A stretch of 24,052 bases of DNA from an uncultured Lachnospiraceae bacterium (GTDB lineage Bacteria; Bacillota; Clostridia; Lachnospirales; Lachnospiraceae). Positions within the stretch are counted from its first letter, which is position 1; every line of letters starts with the position of its first letter. The translations under genes and the position numbers were made by a program. The notes beneath the pieces are model-generated. The model was given only the letters and a program-made list of their open reading frames with translations, was not told where the DNA came from and made no database searches. Positions 7,314-15,480 of the stretch are shown here, one piece after another. The stretch spans positions 1 to 24,052 of the forward strand of contig CADBTO010000009.1 in assembly GCA_902797565.1 (NCBI GenBank), given 5' to 3'.

Positions 7314-8432
7314 TCAGACGCCGAAACGATTGTTATTCTCTGTAACGATCCGGATCTCGCCTTCGCCGATATAGTTCGTATCCGAAAGAAGCGTTTCGTT
7401 GCTTTCCACGATACAGTTCTCCACGCGGACGTTATCGCCAATGTACGCGCCATTGAGGATGATAGAATTTCGAATAATCGAATTATTTCCCACAAACACT
7501 TTCTTGAAGATGACCGAGTTTTCCACCTGGCTGTTGATAATACAACCGCTTCCAACCAGCGAATTCTTCACGCTGCTGCCCACATTGAACTTTGCAGGCG
7601 GCTGGTCATACGCCTTGGAATAGATCTTCGGTTCTTCGTTAAAGAAGAATTTCCGTACTTCCGGCTTCAGGAAATCCATATTTGTCCGATAATACGATTC
7701 TACGGATGCAATATTGCTCCAATAAGTATCCAGCATATACGCATAGATGCTCTTCATCCCCAGATAACGGATCAGGATATCCGTCACGAAGTTGTACCGG
7801 CCTTCCTGGTTGCACTGCTCCAGCAGCTCGATCAGCTTCCTGCGGCGCATAATATAAACACCAGTGGAAACGATATTGGAATGCGCAAGCATCGGTTTCT
7901 CTTCAAACGCGGAAATCACACCGTCATTTTCAATCTTCACGGTTCCGAAACGGCTGATATCATCCCCGTCCGGTGCCTTCGCGCAGACCACGGTAATGTC
8001 CGCCTGCTTCTGGACATGGTACTCAAGTGCCGGTGCAAAGTCCATCTTGTACACACAGTCGCCGCTGGCAATGACCACATACGGCTCATGGCGCTTCTTC
8101 AGGAAGTCGATATTCTGCCACATTGCGTCCGCCGTGCCCCGATACCACCAGCTGTTGTCCGCTGTCACGGTCGGGGCGAACAGGAACAGTCCGCCCTGCT
8201 TCCGTCCGAAATTCCACCATTTCGAAGAATTCAGATGTTCGTTCAAAGAACGCGCGTTGTACTGTGATAATACAGCAACTGTCTGAATCCTGGAATTGGT
8301 CATGTTGCTGAGTGTAAAATCAATGCTCCGATAGCTGCAGCCCACCGGCATTGCAGCGATCGCCCGTTTATCCGACAGGTTCCGCATCCGTGATGAGTTT
8401 CCCCCTGCCAAAATGATTCCTAATGCTTTCAT
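7314..8432 (-). CDS. glgD: GlgD subunit of glucose-1-phosphate adenylyltransferase
   Basis: GlgD is the non-identical partner of GlgC in Bacillota ADP-glucose pyrophosphorylase, which makes ADP-glucose for glycogen synthesis. In studied cases it mainly modulates activity. The 372-residue product has an N-terminal nucleotidyltransferase fold with a divergent loop, AGGNSSRM in place of GGQGSRL, then [21 protein letters not shown] and SGDCVYKMD. It ends in a left-handed beta-helix hexapeptide region (about 285-365, for example [19 protein letters not shown]). The start ATG overlaps the glgC stop as ATGA, with GAGGGAGC just upstream, so the two subunits should be co-translated. No other glycogen genes are in the window. 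Confidence 0.95.
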   Translation of the reverse strand: MKALGIILAGGNSSRMRNLSDKRAIAAMPVGCSYRSIDFTLSNMTNSRIQTVAVLSQYNARSLNEHLNSSKWWNFGRKQGGLFLFAPTVTADNSWWYRGTADAMWQNIDFLKKRHEPYVVIASGDCVYKMDFAPALEYHVQKQADITVVCAKAPDGDDISRFGTVKIENDGVISAFEEKPMLAHSNIVSTGVYIMRRRKLIELLEQCNQEGRYNFVTDILIRYLGMKSIYAYMLDTYWSNIASVESYYRTNMDFLKPEVRKFFFNEEPKIYSKAYDQPPAKFNVGSSVKNSLVGSGCIINSQVENSVIFKKVFVGNNSIIRNSIILNGAYIGDNVRVENCIVESNETLLSDTNYIGEGEIRIVTENNNRFGV

Positions 8433-9703
8433 GCTCCCTCACCTGCCTTAATGATATAACCACCGCTCTCCAGCTTGTGCTCCGGATAATCGTTTTCTGT
8501 CGTCACCCCACGGATTGCCACGTTCTTCCCAATCGTCACATTTGCCGGGATCACGCTGCCGTTCCCAACCACCACGAGGTCAAACGCGTATACCTTGGTT
8601 GAAAGTTTGCTTTCTGCATATTCCCCTTCACCAAGCACCGTATTTTCGCCGATTTCGCAATCTTCCGCAATAATCGACTTTTCGATATGAGCACCTTTTC
8701 GGATTATCGTATTCTTCATGATGATGGAGTCTTTCACGACTGCACCTTCTTCGACCACCACACCCGCACTCAGGACAGAACCTGTCACTTCCCCGTCAAT
8801 CGTATCGCCCGCGCCGATAATGGACTTCGTGACCTTCGCATTTTCCCCGATGAACTGCGGCTCAATCTTATCCTGCTGCGTATAGATCTTCCAGAACTCC
8901 TCATACAGGTTGAACTCCGGAATGAGGTCGATGAGTTCCATATTTGCTTCCCAGTACGAACCCAGTGTTCCTACGTCCTTCCAGTAGCTGTTGAATTCGT
9001 ATGCAAAGACCCGCTGCCCGTTTCCATGGATATACGGAATGACATGCTTCCCGAAGTCCAGCCCGCTCTGGTCTTTATTTTTCAGCAGGGACTCTTTCAG
9101 CACCTTCCAGGAGAAAATATAAATCCCCATGCTGGCAAGGTTGCTCTTCGGATTTTCCGGTTTTTCCTGGAATTCGGTTATCCGGTTATTTTCATCCGCA
9201 ACCACGACACCGAAGCGGCTCGCCTCTTCCCAAGGCACCGGGATGACCGCAATCGTCACATCCGACTGGTTCTGCTTGTGGAAATCAAGCATTGCCTCGT
9301 AATCCATTTTATAGATATGGTCCCCCGAAAGGATCAGCACATATTCCGGATCATATTCTTCGATGAAATTGATGTTCTGATAGATCGCGTTTGCCGTCCC
9401 TGAATACCAGGAGCTGTCCTCGCTCTTCTCATAGGGCGGGAGCACGGACACGCCGCCGTAGTTCCTGTCCAGATCCCAGGGCACACCGATCCCGATATGG
9501 GAATTCAGAACCAGAGGCTGATACTGTGTCAGAACGCCCACGGTATCAATCCCTGAATTGATGCAGTTGCTCAGCGGGAAATCGATAATCCGGTATTTTC
9601 CGCCGAATGCAACCGCTGGCTTCGCTACATCCTGCGTCAGCACCCCAAGTCTGGAGCCCTGTCCGCCTGCCAGCAGCATAGCAACCATTTCCTTACTACT
9701 CAT
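8429..9703 (-). CDS. glgC: Glucose-1-phosphate adenylyltransferase GlgC
   Basis: GlgC catalyses ATP plus glucose-1-phosphate to ADP-glucose, the committed step of bacterial glycogen synthesis. The 424-residue product has the pyrophosphorylase signature [47 protein letters not shown], the catalytic-Asp motif [10 protein letters not shown], and [11 protein letters not shown] beta-helix domain forms the C-terminal quarter. The ATG at 9703 is preferred over an in-frame GTG at 9712 because that GTG is part of the GAGGTG ribosome site, six bases before the ATG. It is the first gene of glgC-glgD and is divergent from murC, with a promoter near 9897-9926 and a leader of about 190 bases. Confidence 0.97.
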   Translation of the reverse strand: MSSKEMVAMLLAGGQGSRLGVLTQDVAKPAVAFGGKYRIIDFPLSNCINSGIDTVGVLTQYQPLVLNSHIGIGVPWDLDRNYGGVSVLPPYEKSEDSSWYSGTANAIYQNINFIEEYDPEYVLILSGDHIYKMDYEAMLDFHKQNQSDVTIAVIPVPWEEASRFGVVVADENNRITEFQEKPENPKSNLASMGIYIFSWKVLKESLLKNKDQSGLDFGKHVIPYIHGNGQRVFAYEFNSYWKDVGTLGSYWEANMELIDLIPEFNLYEEFWKIYTQQDKIEPQFIGENAKVTKSIIGAGDTIDGEVTGSVLSAGVVVEEGAVVKDSIIMKNTIIRKGAHIEKSIIAEDCEIGENTVLGEGEYAESKLSTKVYAFDLVVVGNGSVIPANVTIGKNVAIRGVTTENDYPEHKLESGGYIIKAGEGA

Positions 9704-9890
9704 TCCAGTCACCTCGCATCATAGAGCTGCCACGAACACCCGGCCCGCGGCCTGTAGGCGAAACGCCGCGCAAAAAGATTTGCCCTCTGCGTTTCTACTC
9801 ATTGTTACTCATTTGTGGTTCCATTTAGCCAAAGATCGGAAAGGTGCACAAAACAGACACCCCATGTTCCAATCCTGCAACAAATCATGT
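9704..9890 (-). other. glgC leader with direct repeat and hairpin
   Basis: The predicted transcript leader contains two exact copies of TACTCATT (plus-strand letters, 9796-9803 and 9806-9813) spaced 10 bp apart, about one helical turn. Nearer the start codon, CGCGGC and GCCGCG can form a 6-bp hairpin. No T-run follows the hairpin. No known riboswitch is recognised. Confidence 0.4.
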
Positions 9891-9896
9891 TTGCAC

Positions 9897-9926
9897 ATTA
9901 TAGCATATACACATCGTATTATGCAA
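9897..9926 (-). promoter_or_regulatory. Promoter of glgC-glgD
   Basis: Minus strand: TTGCAT (9926-9921), an 18-bp spacer and TATAAT (9902-9897). The predicted start near 9890 leaves a leader of about 190 bases. Confidence 0.72.
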
Positions 9927-9983
9927 CAAGATTACCAAAAAAAAATCAGGCAAATGTTTTTTTTATTACGATTTCTACAAGGC

Positions 9984-10012
9984 TTGAAAAATCCACGGAT
10001 TCCCTATATAAT
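9984..10012 (+). promoter_or_regulatory. Promoter of murC
   Basis: TTGAAA (9984-9989), a 17-bp spacer and TATAAT (10007-10012), a near-consensus SigA promoter. The start near 10019 gives a leader of about 95 bases with only short hairpins (such as GCTGT/ACAGC). Confidence 0.82.
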
Positions 10013-10114
10013 ACAAGGTGGACTTGCAGGCAGAACCCCGTTTTTTGACCTGCTGTCCTAGAACAGCGGAGGCGCATCCTGCGTTTCCCAGATTATCGCA
10101 AGGGAGCAAGTACC

Positions 10115-11527
10115 ATGTCAGACAAAACGACTTATCAGATTGATTTATCAAAAGCAAACCATATACATTTCATCGGAATTGGCGGCATCAGCATGAGCGG
10201 ACTTGCTGAGGTGCTCCTGGACCGCGGCTTTGCGGTTTCCGGTTCCGACAAAACCCCCTCCCCGCTGACCCGGCAGCTGGAGGAAAAAGGCGCGTCCATC
10301 TCCTATCCCCAGTCAGCAGACAACCTGACCGGTTCCGAAGATGCTGTCGTGTATACTGCCGCAATACACCCGGACAATCCGGAACTGAAGCGGGCACAGG
10401 AATGTTCCATTCCGCTTCTGACACGGGCGCAGCTGCTCGGGCAGATCATGGACCACTATCCACGCTCCATCGCCGTGGCAGGAACCCATGGGAAGACCAC
10501 GACTTCTTCCATGCTTGGCCAGATCCTGCTCTGCGGCGAAGAAGACCCGACGCTCTCGATCGGCGGGATTTTCCCGGCAATCGGCAGCAATATCCATGTT
10601 GGTTCCTCGGATATCTTCCTGACAGAAGCCTGCGAATATTCCAACAGCTTCTTTGAGTTCCGGGCGAAGTATTCCGTGATCCTCAATGTGGAGGCAGAGC
10701 ATCTGGACTTTTTCAAAGATCTGGACGATATCATCCACAGCTTCCGGCACTTCGCCGAGAATACATCGGCAGACGGCGCTCTGATCATCCACGAAGGGAC
10801 TTCCGGTTTCCAGGCCATTACAGAAGGGCTTCCGTGCAAAGTCTATACATTCGGATTATCCGATAGTTCCGATTTCTTTGCAGCGGACATCCAGTATAAT
10901 GAACAGGGATGCGGCAGCTTTACCTGCTGCCGCCGTACGGCGGATGGCCAGGCTGAAGCGTTGGGACAGATCCGGCTTTCCGTCCCCGGCGAGCATAACG
11001 TCAGCAATGCGATTGCTGCGATTGCTGTGTGCGATTGTATGGGGTTACCATTTACGCAGATCGCAAAAGGGCTTGCCGATTTCGGAGGCACAAAGCGGCG
11101 TTTTGAGCACAAAGGAACCTATCATGGCGCAACGGTCGTGGACGACTACTCCCACCATCCGACGGAAATCCGTGCCGCGCTTTCCGCCGCTGCCAAGATT
11201 CCGAAAAATCGGCTTGTCGTGGTGTTCCAGCCCCACACCTATACGCGGACCAAAGCCTTCCTGGAGGACTTCGCAGACGCGCTTTCTGCTGCGGATCTCG
11301 TCATCCTTCCGGATATCTACGCTGCCCGCGAGGATGATATCTACGGGATTTCCTCGCGCGACCTGCAGCAGAAAATCCAGGAAAAAGGCACGGAATGCGC
11401 CTATATTCCAGAGTTTGAAAAAATTGTGCAATTTCTACAAAAGGAACTTTTGCACGATGATTTGTTGATAACTATGGGCGCAGGCAATGTCTTCACGGTC
11501 GGTGAACAACTGCTTGCAAAATCATGA
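10115..11527 (+). CDS. murC: UDP-N-acetylmuramate--L-alanine ligase
   Basis: MurC adds L-Ala to UDP-MurNAc, the first peptide-stem step of peptidoglycan synthesis in the cytoplasm. The 470-residue product has the expected three-domain order. The N-terminal Rossmann domain has HFIGIGGISMSGLAEVL. The central ATP domain has AVAGTHGKTTTSSML (P-loop) and VEAEHLDFF. The C-terminal domain has VVDDYSHHPTEI and VVFQPHTYTRT. The start is set by AAGGGAG about eight bases upstream. It is divergent from glgC and has its own strong promoter. It is followed by replication genes rather than other mur genes, and no clear terminator separates them, so read-through is possible. Confidence 0.97.
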   Translation: MSDKTTYQIDLSKANHIHFIGIGGISMSGLAEVLLDRGFAVSGSDKTPSPLTRQLEEKGASISYPQSADNLTGSEDAVVYTAAIHPDNPELKRAQECSIPLLTRAQLLGQIMDHYPRSIAVAGTHGKTTTSSMLGQILLCGEEDPTLSIGGIFPAIGSNIHVGSSDIFLTEACEYSNSFFEFRAKYSVILNVEAEHLDFFKDLDDIIHSFRHFAENTSADGALIIHEGTSGFQAITEGLPCKVYTFGLSDSSDFFAADIQYNEQGCGSFTCCRRTADGQAEALGQIRLSVPGEHNVSNAIAAIAVCDCMGLPFTQIAKGLADFGGTKRRFEHKGTYHGATVVDDYSHHPTEIRAALSAAAKIPKNRLVVVFQPHTYTRTKAFLEDFADALSAADLVILPDIYAAREDDIYGISSRDLQQKIQEKGTECAYIPEFEKIVQFLQKELLHDDLLITMGAGNVFTVGEQLLAKS

Positions 11528-11578
11528 AAACCGAATAGCCTTCCCACTTTTCCACTTTTCCACAGCACTTGTTGATAA
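11463..11578. promoter_or_regulatory. Cluster of four DnaA-box-like 9-mers
   Basis: TTATCAACA on the minus strand at 11463-11471 and again at 11570-11578 (inside a 12-bp direct repeat TTGTTGATAACT) and TTTTCCACT/TTTTCCACA on the plus strand at 11548-11556 and 11556-11564. Three of the four differ from the DnaA consensus TTATCCACA at one position; TTTTCCACT differs at two. They precede a DnaD-like/helicase-loader gene pair. Actual binding by DnaA is inferred. Confidence 0.4.
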
Positions 11579-11767
11579 CTTCCGCACCGCAGCGTTGAAA
11601 AGTTTGTGCTTTATTTCTTTTGCGGGATGTGGTAGTCTAAGTGCGGGGAGAAATATTAAAAACCAAAACTCCGTGGATGCGTTTTTTAACAGGTATTGGG
11701 AGATGCCTGGATGCACACGAAGGGATTTTTTGAGGGGAGGTTCCATATGGTCATTCGGAGGTGCAGT
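11528..11767. other. Intergenic region between murC and the DnaD-like gene
   Basis: These 240 bases contain three DnaA-box-like 9-mers (two overlapping at 11548-11564 and one at 11570-11578). There are also two candidate ribosome sites for the downstream gene (near 11733-11739 and 11757-11763). I found no clear terminator for murC and no convincing promoter. Confidence 0.45.
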
Positions 11768-13078
11768 ATGCCTGCAGAACACAGCAGTACATTGGTTTCA
11801 AACAGTTTTATTGACCAGTATATGGCAGACGCGCCGGGCGAGTATGTCAAAGTATATCTGTACGCGCTCCGCTCGGTCGGGAAAAGCGGCTGCCAGCCAG
11901 CTGCCAGCCAGATTGCGGAAGCACTCTGCCTCAGCGAAAACTGCGCAAATGCCGCGCTGTCCTACTGGGCGGATCTGGGGCTGTTTGACCTGTTCATGGC
12001 GAACGGGGCAGTGACGGATATTATGGTACAGGAACCGTATGGTGCTGCACAGGCAGCGGCGCCTGCATCCGTGCCGCTGCGTACTGCCCAGATGCCGCGT
12101 CCTTCAGCCGCTGCACGTTCAGCCACACGGGATGACGCAGGGAAGTTTTCGTTCTTCCTCGATTCCAGGGATCTGCCGCAGCCGCAGAGACGCCCTGCTC
12201 CGCAGAAGAAACCGTCGGCTTCCCGGCGCAAAGTTTCGCTCGTGCCCTTCGATTCCAGTATGCTGCACGACAAGGACACGCGTCTGATCATGCTGTTTGC
12301 GGAACGGTATATGAAGAAACGCCCCACCGCAAAAGAAAAAGAGCTGCTGAATTTCTGGCACGAAGAGCTCGCTTTTTCCAGCGACACGATCGAAAGCCTG
12401 CTTGCGACCTATGTCTGCGAACAGGGTATGAGCATCGAAGAGCTGAACCAGCTGGTTTTGTCCAGCCGGGAGCGGGAAGAAGTCCTCGGATCCTATCAGG
12501 AAACAGAGGGAAACGCAGAAGCAGAACCCGGTATGGGATCGGGAATGACTGCGCGCACGGATCCGGAATCCGGGTATTCAGAATCCTGCGGGGATTCTGA
12601 CGGCATTTCCGCAGCCCTGCAAGGTTCCGTGCAGCCTGCAGCAGACCTGGCAGACAGCCTGCAGCAGATCCGGCGCACAATCGGATACGCGCGTGCTTTC
12701 CTGCCGGCAGAGGAACGCTTTCTTGCCACTTGGATGCAGGACTACGGGTTTGGAACGGACATGATCATCGAAGCCTTTGACCGCTGCATCCTGAAACTGG
12801 GCGAGCCGAAATTCGAATACACGGATTCTATTCTGAAGCGGTGGAAAGCAGAGCATATCCATACGCTGGCCCAGGCGCAGCAGGCAAAAAAAGACTGGCA
12901 GGCGGCCCAGAAAGCCAGATACCAGGCAGGCAGCAGCAGGCCGGCTGGTACGCTGCGCGGCGGCAGTGGTACTGGCTCCGCACTCTCAGACAGCGCCTAC
13001 CAGAAACTCCACAGTTTCAATGAGCGCAGCTACGACATGGGCGAGCTGGAAAAGAAGCTCCTGCAAAAAACATATTAA
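11768..13078 (+). CDS. DnaD/DnaB-like primosomal protein
   Basis: Proteins of this family remodel origin or fork DNA and help load the replicative helicase. The 436-residue product (from 11768) has an N-terminal winged-helix-type DDBH1 region (about 8-80; SNSFIDQYM, EYVKVYLYALR). A low-complexity Ala/Pro/Ser linker follows. Then come two DDBH2/DnaB_2-like helical modules, near 155-230 (KDTRLIMLFAERYM) and 300-370, the second ending in the YxxxIxxxW signature (FEYTDSILKRW). The ATG at 11768 has GGAGGTG close upstream. An in-frame ATG at 11747, also with a good GGGGAGG site, is an alternative adding seven residues. It is the first gene of a likely dnaD-dnaC-prs transcription unit. No convincing promoter was found in 11528-11767. 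Confidence 0.9.
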   Translation: MPAEHSSTLVSNSFIDQYMADAPGEYVKVYLYALRSVGKSGCQPAASQIAEALCLSENCANAALSYWADLGLFDLFMANGAVTDIMVQEPYGAAQAAAPASVPLRTAQMPRPSAAARSATRDDAGKFSFFLDSRDLPQPQRRPAPQKKPSASRRKVSLVPFDSSMLHDKDTRLIMLFAERYMKKRPTAKEKELLNFWHEELAFSSDTIESLLATYVCEQGMSIEELNQLVLSSREREEVLGSYQETEGNAEAEPGMGSGMTARTDPESGYSESCGDSDGISAALQGSVQPAADLADSLQQIRRTIGYARAFLPAEERFLATWMQDYGFGTDMIIEAFDRCILKLGEPKFEYTDSILKRWKAEHIHTLAQAQQAKKDWQAAQKARYQAGSSRPAGTLRGGSGTGSALSDSAYQKLHSFNERSYDMGELEKKLLQKTY

Positions 13079-13093
13079 CGGGCATAGCAAGAC

Positions 13094-14137
13094 ATGGCTG
13101 TTCCAAATTCTACTTATGATAAAATTCTACAGGAATACAAAGACCGGCAGCGGCAGCGGGACTATCTGATCCGGGATCGGCGGGAATACCTGTACCGGCG
13201 CGATCCTGCCTTCGCTGAGATCGATACGAAAATCCGGGAGATGTCACTGGCCTCTTTTGATGAGCCTCTGCCAGGTCTGCATGACCGGATCGGTATGCTG
13301 GTACACCGACGTTCCCAGTTATTGTCTGCCTACGGGCTGGGCGAGGATTTCCTGTCCCCGCCCTATGTCTGCATGCGCTGCAAAGACAGCGGCTTTGTCG
13401 ATGGACAGCCCTGCCTCTGCTTCCGGCAGAAGCTGCTGAATGCGCGGTTTTCCCAGAATACGGTCATGGCATCCCTGCCGGAACGCGCGTTTGATGCCTT
13501 CGAGCTTTCCCGTTATTCCAGGAGTTTCATCGACCGGAGCAGCGGACGCAGCTCCTATGATGCTGCCGCATCCGCGCTTGCAACCGCCCGGCTTTTCGTG
13601 TCCGGGATTGCGGAGGGCCTTCGCGCTGATGAAAAGCATGACCAGCATATTCCCTCGAACCTGGTCCTGTATGGTTCGACCGGGATCGGGAAGACCCTGC
13701 TGTCCAGCTGTATTGCACGCAGTGTGCTCGATCTTGGAAAAACCGTAGTATATCTGACTGCCGCACAGTTTTTTGACCTGTGCTCCGGCCATATGTTCCG
13801 GAGCCAAGGCAAAAGCTATCGCGGCGGCGAAAACGGTCCGCCCGGCGGACAGGATTACGACGTTATGATCCAAAGCGACCTGCTGATCCTGGATGACCTT
13901 GGAACGGAAATCCCCAGTTCCTTCGCAGGCTCCGCGCTATTTACCTGTGTCAACGAGAGGCTGCTGTCCGGAAAGGCAACAGTCATCTCCACAAACAATA
14001 CCATGGAGCAGTTTATGGAGAGGTATACGGAACGCGTGTTTTCCCGTATATCCCACCGGTATGTCTGGCTGTATCTGTTTGGGTATGACCTGCGCCTCGA
14101 AGACGCCATCCCCAGGGAGCAGCCTCATTCAAGTTAA
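13094..14137 (+). CDS. DnaC/DnaI-like helicase loader ATPase
   Basis: This AAA+ ATPase probably loads the replicative DNA helicase, working with the DnaD-like protein encoded just before it. The 347-residue product has an N-terminal coiled region (1-60) and four cysteines (93, 96, 107, 109; CMRC then CLC) that could bind zinc, as in DnaI/DnaC. The ATPase has Walker A GSTGIGKT (194-201), Walker B LLILDDLG (263-270), sensor motif STNN (299-302) and an arginine-finger region RVFSRI (314-319). The start follows the DnaD-like stop by 15 bases with a poor ribosome site, so coupling is likely. A Gly/Pro-rich insertion (about 243-253) precedes Walker B. A transposon-type IstB ATPase is unlikely, given the cysteine motif and context. 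Confidence 0.92.
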   Translation: MAVPNSTYDKILQEYKDRQRQRDYLIRDRREYLYRRDPAFAEIDTKIREMSLASFDEPLPGLHDRIGMLVHRRSQLLSAYGLGEDFLSPPYVCMRCKDSGFVDGQPCLCFRQKLLNARFSQNTVMASLPERAFDAFELSRYSRSFIDRSSGRSSYDAAASALATARLFVSGIAEGLRADEKHDQHIPSNLVLYGSTGIGKTLLSSCIARSVLDLGKTVVYLTAAQFFDLCSGHMFRSQGKSYRGGENGPPGGQDYDVMIQSDLLILDDLGTEIPSSFAGSALFTCVNERLLSGKATVISTNNTMEQFMERYTERVFSRISHRYVWLYLFGYDLRLEDAIPREQPHSS

Positions 14138-14148
14138 AGGAGAATACC

Positions 14149-15336
14149 ATGCCACGAAACGACGACACCTTGAAAACCCGAAAACCAGTCGCCCCCCTGG
14201 GCCTTATTTCCCTGAAAAGCTTCGAGGACATGGGACACAAGGTGGATGACTATTTGGTGAAATGGAGGGCCAATCGGCAGTCCGACCATTTGGATGACAT
14301 CAACTTTTCCGGTTACCGGAGCCCCTCGTTCCTGGTAGATGTGGCGGTTCCACGGTTCGGCACCGGAGAGGCAAAGGGCGTGATCAACCAGTCCGTTCGC
14401 GGGCTGGATCTGTACATCATGCTTGATGTAACCAACTGGAGTCTGACCTACTCTCTCTGCGGACACACCAACCACATGTCCCCGGATGACCATTTCTGCG
14501 ACCTGAAGCGTGTGATTGCTGCTGCGGAAGGCAAGGCACACCGGATCACGGTCATTCTGCCCTTCCTGTATGAAGGGCGGCAGCACCGGCGCGTTTCCAG
14601 GGAGTCCCTGGACTGTGCCCTGTCCCTGCAGGAACTTGTCGCCATGGGTGTGGACAATATCATCACCTTCGATGCACATGACCCCAGGGTACAGAACGCA
14701 ATCCCTCTGCATGGCTTTGAGACCGTACAGCCTGCCTACCAGTTCATCAAGGGGATTTTGTCTGAAGTGCCGGATATCAAACTGGACAACGACCACCTGA
14801 TGATCATCAGCCCGGACGAGGGCGGCACGAACCGCGCGGTTTATATGGCTTCCATCCTCGGCGTAGACATGGGAATGTTCTACAAACGCCGCGACTACAG
14901 CCGCATCGTGGACGGCAGGAACCCGATCGTGGCACACGAGTTCCTTGGAACCTCTGTGGAAGGGAAAGACGTCATCATCGTGGACGATATGATCTCTTCC
15001 GGTGAATGCATGTTTGATGTGGCGCGGGAACTTAAGGCGCGGAAGGCAAACCGGATTTTTGCCGTCACGACCTTCGGCCTGTTCACGAACGGCCTGGATC
15101 GTTTCGACAAAGCCGTGGAAGAGGGCCTGATCTACAAGATCGCCACAACGAACCTCGTGTACCAGACCCCGGATCTGCTCAGCCGGGACTACTACATCAA
15201 CTGCGATATGAGCAAGTACATCGCCTATATCATCGACACCCTGAACCATGACTGCTCGATCTCCACACTTCTGGATCCCTATGAGAGGATCGAGACCTTT
15301 GTCAATCGGTACAAAGAAGAACTGGAGCGGCAGTAA
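14149..15336 (+). CDS. prs: Ribose-phosphate pyrophosphokinase (PRPP synthetase), divergent type
   Basis: The enzyme makes PRPP from ribose-5-phosphate and ATP, feeding nucleotide, His and Trp synthesis. The 395-residue product is longer than the usual 310-320. It keeps the family order: GRQHRR (143-148, equivalent to ARQDRK), FDAHDPRVQ (174-182), SPDEGGTNRA (221-230), the catalytic loop KRRD (246-249) and the PRPP-loop region VIIVDDMISSGE (275-286). The usual DDxxDTAGT loop is altered, and there are extra N- and C-terminal segments of about 50 residues. The ribosome site AAGGAG overlaps the stop of the preceding gene, so it is translated in the same operon. It ends at a bidirectional terminator. 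The function is likely but the active-site differences deserve a check. Confidence 0.87.
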   Translation: MPRNDDTLKTRKPVAPLGLISLKSFEDMGHKVDDYLVKWRANRQSDHLDDINFSGYRSPSFLVDVAVPRFGTGEAKGVINQSVRGLDLYIMLDVTNWSLTYSLCGHTNHMSPDDHFCDLKRVIAAAEGKAHRITVILPFLYEGRQHRRVSRESLDCALSLQELVAMGVDNIITFDAHDPRVQNAIPLHGFETVQPAYQFIKGILSEVPDIKLDNDHLMIISPDEGGTNRAVYMASILGVDMGMFYKRRDYSRIVDGRNPIVAHEFLGTSVEGKDVIIVDDMISSGECMFDVARELKARKANRIFAVTTFGLFTNGLDRFDKAVEEGLIYKIATTNLVYQTPDLLSRDYYINCDMSKYIAYIIDTLNHDCSISTLLDPYERIETFVNRYKEELERQ

Positions 15337-15338
15337 CA

Positions 15339-15405
15339 GCGGCTCTGCGATAAAGAAAACCCCCTCGCCTTTTGGCGAGGGGGTTTTTCTTCATCACAGA
15401 GCCGC
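15339..15405. terminator. Strong bidirectional terminator after prs
   Basis: A 14-bp perfect stem (15356-15369 with 15374-15387, core CCCCCTCGCC/GGCGAGGGGG) with a TTTT loop is followed by T-rich tails on both strands. The stem is enclosed by a second inverted repeat, GCGGCTCTG (15339-15347) and CAGAGCCGC (15397-15405). It ends the prs transcript and can also stop transcripts coming from the minus-strand gene at 15480. Confidence 0.93.
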
Positions 15406-15445
15406 CAAACGGTAAAAACCGGCATACGCCGACCGGAGGCTCGCG

Positions 15446-15480
15446 AACGAACAGGGGGGACGCAAATCCCCCTGCTCGTT
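15446..15480. repeat. GC-rich palindrome, copy 2 of a three-copy family
   Basis: AACGAACAGGGGG (15446-15458) pairs with CCCCCTGCTCGTT (15468-15480) with one mismatch. It abuts the stop codon of the minus-strand gene. It shares the CAGGGGG...CCCCCTGCTCG core with the elements at 5161 and 20094. No T-run follows on either strand; termination probably happens at 15356-15387. Confidence 0.65.

Noticed and set aside
11463..11578. Chromosomal replication origin
   Set aside because: There are few and imperfect DnaA boxes, no obvious AT-rich unwinding element, and no dnaA or dnaN nearby. A regulatory site is a more modest reading.
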